Translations under genes and position numbers: made by a program
Assembly (NCBI GenBank): GCA_046590705.1
Contig: JBKJUK010000321.1
Location: 1 to 10,811 of the forward strand
Length of the DNA stretch: 10,811 bases
Direction of reading: 5' to 3'
Source of the DNA: JBKJUK01 sp046590705
Lineage (GTDB): Bacteria > Acidobacteriota > Thermoanaerobaculia > Gp7-AA8
Part shown: positions 6,239-10,811 of the stretch, piece after piece
Position numbering within the stretch: the stretch's first letter is position 1
How the letters are laid out: every line of letters begins with the position of its first letter
The notes under the pieces: model-generated
Told to the model about the DNA's origin: nothing
The model's input: the letters and a program-made list of their open reading frames with translations, nothing else
Database searches by the model: none

Positions 6239-6832
6239 ATGAACGAAATAGCCTCCGTAGTCTGCGCCGACGATCTGGAACAGCTTCTGCGCAATCGCAC
6301 TGATATCCGACTCATTGACGTTCGGACGGCAGGCGAATTCGGTACCGCCCATCTGCCGGGTGCCTACAACGTGCCGCTCGATGCCCTTCCGGAGCATGCC
6401 CCGGAAATCGCCAGCGATCTGCTCACTCACTTCGTCCTCATCTGTCAGTCGGGGGCGCGTGCCCGCAAGGCAGAAGAAGCCTTGCGTAGTTCGGGCCTGT
6501 CCCGTCTGCATGTACTGGACGGAGGCATGAACGGGTGGCTCACTGCTGGCAAACAGGCCCGGTTCGGCGCGAAGAAGATCTCGCTCGAACGGCAGGTACG
6601 GATCGTAGCCGGCGCCATGAGCGCTCTCGGCGCTCTGCTGGCCCTGCTGGTCAATCCCTGGTTCGCCCTTCTTCCGATGTTCGTAGGCAGCGGGCTGGTT
6701 TTTGCCGGCGTATCCGACACCTGCGCCATGGGAATGCTGCTCACCAAACTCCCCTACAACCGCTCCGCGACCTGCGATGTCACGGCAATGGTCAGGGCCC
6801 TCAAGCGCGGCGAAGGACCTGTTTCAGCATGA
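6239..6832 (+). CDS. YgaP-like membrane rhodanese (rhodanese plus DUF2892)
   Basis: The start ATG 6239 has AAGGA 7 bases upstream. An in-frame ATG at 6215 overlaps the preceding stop as ATGA and would add 8 residues, so coupling with the dioxygenase gene is possible. The product is 197 residues. Residues 1-105 are a rhodanese domain (LIDVRTAGEFGTAHLPGA, then catalytic Cys69 in ICQSGARARKA, then GGMNGW). Residues about 118-165 are a two-helix membrane hairpin (VRIVAGAMSALGALLALLV, LLPMFVGSGLVFAGVSDTC), followed by the conserved LLTKLPYNR, as in DUF2892 of E. coli YgaP. It should hold the sulfurtransferase domain at the cytoplasmic face of the inner membrane. Next to the TauE exporter it may pass or present sulfur species at the membrane. 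Cys162 in SDTCAMG is the conserved family cysteine. The transported or transferred species is not established. Confidence 0.9.
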   Translation: MNEIASVVCADDLEQLLRNRTDIRLIDVRTAGEFGTAHLPGAYNVPLDALPEHAPEIASDLLTHFVLICQSGARARKAEEALRSSGLSRLHVLDGGMNGWLTAGKQARFGAKKISLERQVRIVAGAMSALGALLALLVNPWFALLPMFVGSGLVFAGVSDTCAMGMLLTKLPYNRSATCDVTAMVRALKRGEGPVSA

Positions 6833-6863
6833 TCGCAGGTGCAGAGTTGAGCGAACTCTGAGC

Positions 6864-7715
6864 ATGCAGATCGTCGGACTCCTTCTCGCCATTCTCATCG
6901 GTATCTCCCTCGGTCTACTTGGCGGTGGTGGCTCGATTCTGGCGGTACCGATTCTCGTTTACATCGTCGGCATGAGTGCCAAACCTGCCATCGCCGTCAG
7001 TCTGCTCGTTGTTGGCACTACGAGCTTCATCGGCGCGCTGCGCCACTGGCGCGCGTCGAATGTCGACCTGCGGCTCGCGCTGATTTTCGGTCTGGTGTCG
7101 ATGGCAGGTTCGTACATCGGAGGGCGACTCGCGGCGAACCTGTCGGACACATTTCAGCTGGTCCTCTTTGCCATGGTCATGCTGGCGGCTTCGGTTTCGA
7201 TGTTGCGCTCGCGTGACGACGGGACCGGCTCGAGCGCGGTCAGGTTGCCGATGGTGACTGCAGCCGCAGGAGCGGTCGGGCTCTTGACGGGGATCGTCGG
7301 AGTCGGCGGTGGCTTTCTCATCGTGCCGGCGCTGGTCCTGTTCGGAGGGGTGCCGATGAAACGCGCGGTCGGGACTTCGCTGCTGGTGATCGCCATGAAC
7401 TCAGCTTCCGGCTTTGTCGCCTACGCCGGCCATGTAACGATTGACTGGTACTTCACGGCTCTTTTCACGGCAATGGGAATTCTCGGTGTGTTCATCGGTG
7501 CAGCTCTGGCGCAATACGTTTCTCAGCCAGCGCTGAAACGATCCTTCGCGATCTTTCTGATCGTCGTGGCGACATTCATACTGTGGCAGAACTTCGGGCA
7601 GCGGCTGACGACGAACGCGACGGCTGCGGCGCAGGCGGGCGGTCAGGGTTCCTGTAGCATCAGCGCGCCGCCAGTACACTCTAATAGCGAAACACGTACC
7701 GTGAGAAGGCTTTGA
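6864..7715 (+). CDS. TauE/SafE family sulfite/anion exporter
   Basis: This 283-residue polytopic membrane protein belongs to the TauE/SafE (formerly DUF81) family, whose members export sulfite, sulfoacetate or related organosulfur anions. The two-fold repeat of the family is visible. Repeat one is GLLGGGGSILAVPILVYIVG, followed by AVSLLVVGTTSFIGALRHW. Repeat two is GIVGVGGGFLIVPALVLFGG, followed by GTSLLVIAMNSASGFVAY. About eight hydrophobic segments are seen. ATG 6864 is chosen because it places the first membrane helix at the N-terminus; earlier codons read through the end of the previous gene. Its ribosome binding site is weak. The C-terminal 35 or so residues are hydrophilic, rich in Ala, Ser, Thr and Gly, and contain one Cys, unlike typical family ends. 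Sulfite made by the dioxygenase is the likely substrate (inference from context). One base separates it from the hydroxylase gene. Confidence 0.88.
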   Translation: MQIVGLLLAILIGISLGLLGGGGSILAVPILVYIVGMSAKPAIAVSLLVVGTTSFIGALRHWRASNVDLRLALIFGLVSMAGSYIGGRLAANLSDTFQLVLFAMVMLAASVSMLRSRDDGTGSSAVRLPMVTAAAGAVGLLTGIVGVGGGFLIVPALVLFGGVPMKRAVGTSLLVIAMNSASGFVAYAGHVTIDWYFTALFTAMGILGVFIGAALAQYVSQPALKRSFAIFLIVVATFILWQNFGQRLTTNATAAAQAGGQGSCSISAPPVHSNSETRTVRRL

Positions 7716-7716
7716 T

Positions 7717-8532
7717 ATGAAGGCAGACGTACCGTTCTGGATCTCGCCACTGGTGATCGGTGTGGTCTTCACCGCGATGCTGCTGGCCGAGGCTTTGAGG
7801 CCGCTGCGCGCGCGCGTCGAGCCGAAACTGCGGCATGTGATTCGAAATCTCTCCACCGGCGGGATCTCGCTGGCGGTACTGACCCTCCTTCAGGCGCCGC
7901 TGCTGATTCCTGTGGCTCAGTGGGCCGAGCGCAGCGACTTCGGGATCGTGCGCTGGCTGAATCTCACCGAGCCATGGAATGTGGTTGTTGCGATCATTCT
8001 GCTGGACTACACGCTGTGGTGGTGGCACTGGGCGAACCACATGATGCCTCTGCTATGGCGCTTTCATCTGGTGCATCACGTCGATCTCGATCTCGATTCC
8101 TCCACCGCTCTGCGCTTTCATTTCGGCGAACTCGCGTTGTCACTCCTCTATCGCGCGCTGCAGATCGCAATCATCGGCGCCAGCCCCTTTTCGGTCTGGC
8201 TCTGGCAGACCATCCTGTTCGCCTCGATCCTCTTCCATCATGGAAACCTGCGTTTGCCGGAACGATTCGAGCGCGTTCTGGTTCTCTTTCTCGTAACGCC
8301 GAGAATGCATGGAATTCATCATTCAGATCGTAAGGACGAGACCAACAGCAACTGGTCGAGCCTGCTCTCGATCTGGGATGTACTCCATCGGACAATGCGT
8401 ATGGATGTGCCTGACGAAACGATCCGCATCGGCGTCCCGGCGTATGGCACGCCGAAGGATGTCTCCTTCGGGACAATCCAACTGCTACCGCTGGTCAGGC
8501 AACGGAATGACTGGAAAGAAGATCAGGAATGA
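7717..8532 (+). CDS. Fatty acid hydroxylase superfamily (sterol desaturase-like) membrane di-iron enzyme
   Basis: This 271-residue membrane protein belongs to the superfamily that hydroxylates or desaturates C-H bonds of lipids, using two irons held by histidine clusters. The clusters are seen in order: HWANH (104-108), HLVHH (117-121), RFHFGE (133-138), HHGN (174-177) and HGIHHSD (198-204). Hydrophobic segments lie at about 8-28, 48-68, 88-103, 138-153 and 158-173. AGAAGG lies upstream of the ATG. The gene starts 1 base after the TauE stop and overlaps the next gene by 4 bases (ATGA), so it is probably translated with both. A place in a persulfide-detoxification operon is unusual. The substrate cannot be read from the sequence; a membrane lipid, hopanoid or carotenoid is possible. 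Family assignment is firm, but specific reaction and substrate are not. Confidence 0.88.
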   Translation: MKADVPFWISPLVIGVVFTAMLLAEALRPLRARVEPKLRHVIRNLSTGGISLAVLTLLQAPLLIPVAQWAERSDFGIVRWLNLTEPWNVVVAIILLDYTLWWWHWANHMMPLLWRFHLVHHVDLDLDSSTALRFHFGELALSLLYRALQIAIIGASPFSVWLWQTILFASILFHHGNLRLPERFERVLVLFLVTPRMHGIHHSDRKDETNSNWSSLLSIWDVLHRTMRMDVPDETIRIGVPAYGTPKDVSFGTIQLLPLVRQRNDWKEDQE

Positions 8533-9443
8533 AGCGGAGGGGTTCGAAGACACTGACCGTTGCGCTGGGGATTGCCGCAGCACTGATTCTGGCCGTCGAA
8601 CTTGCAGCCCGAATCACCCGCGCCACCCACAACCGCCGCGTGGCCAGCCTCGGCGACAGGCTGCATGTGACCGTCCAGGGAACTGGCGCTCCGGTGGTAT
8701 TCCTCCACGGCTTCCGGGGATCGGGACGCTACTGGGATCCAGCGATAGCTACGCTCGCTTCGCAACATCAGATCATCGTCATCGACCTGCTCGGCTTCGG
8801 CGAGTCACCCTGGCCCGAAGCGTCGTCCTATGACGAGAGAGACCACCTCGAAGCGATACATCGAACGCTACTCCCGATCGTGAATGGGCAGCGGGCAACG
8901 ATGGTCGGTCATTCCATGGGGGCAATTCTGGCCGCGGAGTACGCGCGAAGATACAGAGATGAGGTGTCAGGTCTTATCGTCCTGAACGCACCGATGTTCA
9001 GATCCGAAGCAGAGGCGAAGACGAAGATCAAAGAGATGTCGCCGATGGCAGCCATGTTTTCGGTGCAGAGGGTATGGGCGCGCGTCAGCTGCGATCTGGT
9101 CTGCGCCTTCCGTCCTATACTCTTCAAACTAGCGCCGCTGATGGAGCCTGACATTCCGCCGCAGGTGGCACGAGACTCAGTGCTGCACCGCTGGGAGTCC
9201 TTCGATGGAACACTTCGGAAGGTCGTACTTCGCTCGAACCTGGAGCAGACCCTCCGGGAACTTCGCCCCCTTCCCATCACCATCCTGCATGGAACCGACG
9301 ACCGGATCACCGACCGACCGCGGCTCGAAGAGATCGCCGCAGCGACGGGCGCGACCCTTCGCTTCCTTCCAGGCGATCACAACATGTTCCTGCGCGATCC
9401 GGCAGGTGTGACAAGGGCCATCGAGACGGCGTTGGACCGATAG
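8529..9443 (+). CDS. Membrane-anchored alpha/beta hydrolase
   Basis: This 304-residue serine hydrolase is coupled to the hydroxylase gene by an ATGA overlap. Residues about 8-27 form a single N-terminal hydrophobic segment after a short basic stretch (MKRRGSK), so it is a membrane-anchored or secreted enzyme. The hydrolase domain spans about 42-304. HGFRGSGRYW (60-69) is the oxyanion-hole loop. GHSMG (128-132) holds nucleophile Ser129. HGTDDRI (254-260) gives the acid, probably Asp258, and GDHN (282-285) gives His284. A lid-like insertion with two cysteines (SCDLVC, 187-192) lies between the nucleophile and the acid. Such proteins are esterases, lipases or C-C hydrolases; the substrate is unknown. 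Being the last gene beside a lipid hydroxylase-type enzyme, it may act on an acyl ester or lactone made from the same lipid. This link is inference. Confidence 0.87.
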   Translation: MKRRGSKTLTVALGIAAALILAVELAARITRATHNRRVASLGDRLHVTVQGTGAPVVFLHGFRGSGRYWDPAIATLASQHQIIVIDLLGFGESPWPEASSYDERDHLEAIHRTLLPIVNGQRATMVGHSMGAILAAEYARRYRDEVSGLIVLNAPMFRSEAEAKTKIKEMSPMAAMFSVQRVWARVSCDLVCAFRPILFKLAPLMEPDIPPQVARDSVLHRWESFDGTLRKVVLRSNLEQTLRELRPLPITILHGTDDRITDRPRLEEIAAATGATLRFLPGDHNMFLRDPAGVTRAIETALDR

Positions 9444-9485
9444 ACCCAGTAAGCGAAAGCCTCACGAGAGCAGCGCAAGTCGTAG

Positions 9486-9504
9486 GGGCGAACTGCGTTC
9501 GCCC
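9486..9504. repeat. Perfect hairpin in the convergent intergenic region (dispersed-repeat type)
   Basis: gggcgaac (9486-9493) and gttcgccc (9497-9504) form an 8-base perfect stem with a tgc loop. The motif 'gtaggggcga ... cgcccg' is one I recall as a common dispersed palindrome in bacterial genomes. It lies between the 3' ends of the hydrolase and the symporter, so it could end transcription from both sides, although no T-run follows on either strand. Confidence 0.5.
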
Positions 9505-9580
9505 GCTCCCTCAGCCATTCGTAACATTGCACCGGAACGTGGATGCGTTCGATCCCGTCTATCACCTCAAGTCGAAAGCT

Positions 9581-10811
9581 CTACAAATCGACGCGCGCTG
9601 GAACATGCTTCTCGTGGAAACTGAGGACTCCTTCTGAGCGGGCCACGTACGTTGCGATCGTCAAATCGCCGACGACGTTCACTACGGTTCGGCACATGTC
9701 GAGGATGCGGTCCACTCCGAGAACGATGGCGATGAGGGCCGGGTTCACGCCGATGGTGGCCAGCACTACGATGACGAAGGGAATCGAGCCTGATGGAACG
9801 CCGGCCGTTCCAATGCCGCCGAGAATCGCCAGGTAGCAGACCAGCAGCTGCTGTCCGATCGAGAGGTCGACGCCTGCCAGCTGCGCGAGAAAGAGAATTG
9901 TCACGCCTTCAAACAGCGCAGTTCCATTTTGATTCGCGGTCGCGCCGACTGTGAGAACAAATGAATTAATGTCGCGCGGTACCCCCAGGTTCTCTTCGGA
10001 AACGCGAAGTGCGGTTGGCAGCGTGGCGTTGGAGGATGAGGTCGAGAAGGCGGTGATCATCACCGTTTTCACCCGTCGGAAAAATTCGAGCGGGTTGATG
10101 CGCGACAAGAGTGCCAGTGAGATTGAATAGACACCGAACATGTGCAGTCCGAGACCAAGTAGGACGGTGAGTACGAACCAACCGAGGCTGGCCAGCAGGT
10201 TGAAGCCGAAGCGCGCGGTCATGGTGAAGAGCAGGCAGAACACCGCGTACGGCGCGACGATCATCACCAGCTCGATGCATTTGGCCACGACGCTGTAGAT
10301 TCCTTCGAGTACGGTCACGACTGGTGCGCGCTGCTCGGCGCTCACCAGCGTGAGGGCGATGCCGAAGAACAGCGCAAAGAACATCAATCCGAGCATGTCC
10401 GGTGTTTCTTTCGACACAGCGTGAAAAATATTGGTGGGGATGATCGACTTCACCACTTTCATGAGCGGCGCTTCGTCGGTCTTGGTTTCCCCGGCCCCTG
10501 TAGCCGTGGCTACGCGCTTCTCGGCGTCCGCGCCGTAGCGCTCACTCAGTTGCTGAGAGGTCGCGGCGTCGATGCGATCGCCCGGACGGATCAGATTGGC
10601 CAGACCGAGGCCGATCACGACGGATATCGCCGAGACCACCAGAGTGTAGGCGAATGATTTGAAACCGACGCGTCCGAGTTTTCTTACGTCTCCGATCCCG
10701 GCCACACCGATGGTGAGTGAGGAAAAGACCAGAGGGATGACCAGCAGCAGCAACAGTCTCAGGAAGACCTGGCCCAGAGGCTCGGTGATCTGAGAGGTGA
10801 TCCACTTCAAC
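9581..10811 (-). CDS. Dicarboxylate/amino acid:cation symporter (DAACS/SDF family), 5' end beyond window
   Basis: The frame is open through the right edge and ends with TAG at 9583-9581, leaving 409-410 visible residues. The N-terminus, probably the first membrane helix and tens of residues, is missing. This is an inner-membrane elevator transporter like GltPh, GltP and DctA, importing aspartate, glutamate or C4-dicarboxylates with Na+ or H+. Visible landmarks (numbered within the fragment) are the serine-rich hairpin STSSSNATLP (256-265), the TM7 motif NQNGT (293-297, NMDGT in most members), hairpin 2 AGVPSGSI (336-343), and TM8 DRILDMCRTVVNVVGD (367-382). The TM8 Asp, Arg, Thr and Asn of GltPh (D394, R397, T398, N401) are conserved, which fits an acidic substrate. 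A hydrophilic loop at about 78-118 is rich in Ala, Thr and Glu. It converges on the hydrolase gene and is not part of the sulfur operon. Confidence 0.88.
   Translation of the reverse strand, partial: LKWITSQITEPLGQVFLRLLLLLVIPLVFSSLTIGVAGIGDVRKLGRVGFKSFAYTLVVSAISVVIGLGLANLIRPGDRIDAATSQQLSERYGADAEKRVATATGAGETKTDEAPLMKVVKSIIPTNIFHAVSKETPDMLGLMFFALFFGIALTLVSAEQRAPVVTVLEGIYSVVAKCIELVMIVAPYAVFCLLFTMTARFGFNLLASLGWFVLTVLLGLGLHMFGVYSISLALLSRINPLEFFRRVKTVMITAFSTSSSNATLPTALRVSEENLGVPRDINSFVLTVGATANQNGTALFEGVTILFLAQLAGVDLSIGQQLLVCYLAILGGIGTAGVPSGSIPFVIVVLATIGVNPALIAIVLGVDRILDMCRTVVNVVGDLTIATYVARSEGVLSFHEKHVPARVDL

Noticed and set aside
6702..6863. Start of the TauE gene at 6702.
   Set aside because: The added residues read out of frame through the DUF2892 part of the preceding gene and do not look like a membrane protein N-terminus.
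9377..9565. A 62-codon minus-strand frame with ANAVRPYD in its product.
   Set aside because: That peptide is the translation of the dispersed palindrome at 9486-9504, and the frame overlaps the hydrolase end.

Overview
The window is a GC-rich bacterial chromosome segment. Its gene content looks most like Acidobacteriota: a very long secreted protein with Ig-like and BACON-like domains, an IS110-type transposase fragment, and dispersed palindromic repeats of the 'gtcattccga' kind. The phylum call is an inference from family memory, not from a marker gene. No rRNA, tRNA or CRISPR array was seen.

Layout. (1) Bases 1-2512, minus strand: one uninterrupted frame of 837 codons for a secreted multidomain protein. 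It has a signal peptide and a strong ribosome binding site and runs off the left edge. (2) 2513-3311: a damaged region. An IS110-family transposase N-terminal fragment on the plus strand meets, tail to tail, a small secreted-protein gene on the minus strand that seems to have lost its 3' part. (3) 3469-3684: a small DUF2892 membrane protein. (4) 3685-4048: intergenic, dominated by a large imperfect inverted repeat of about 177 bases. (5) 4049-9443: the core of the window, a sulfane-sulfur (persulfide) handling locus. (6) 9444-9580: a short convergent intergenic region with a perfect small hairpin. (7) 9581-10811, minus strand: a dicarboxylate/amino acid:cation symporter cut by the right edge.

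The sulfur locus has a cysteine-rich ArsR-family repressor reading left and six co-directional genes reading right. A palindromic operator-like site lies between them. The six genes are a single-domain rhodanese, a persulfide dioxygenase-type metallo-beta-lactamase protein fused to two rhodanese-like domains, a YgaP-like rhodanese with a DUF2892 membrane hairpin, a TauE/SafE exporter, a fatty-acid-hydroxylase-superfamily membrane enzyme, and a membrane-anchored alpha/beta hydrolase. Gaps are 2, 20, 31 and 1 bases, followed by a 4-base ATGA overlap, so one transcript is likely.

The first four genes resemble known ArsR- or CstR-controlled systems (BigR/Blh, cst). The likely flow is: rhodaneses pass sulfane sulfur, the dioxygenase oxidises persulfide to sulfite, and TauE exports sulfite or a related anion. 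The unusual part is the di-iron hydroxylase and hydrolase coupled to the 3' end, which suggests a lipid-modification arm tied to sulfur stress. This is the best candidate in the window for something undescribed, but the link rests on gene order alone.
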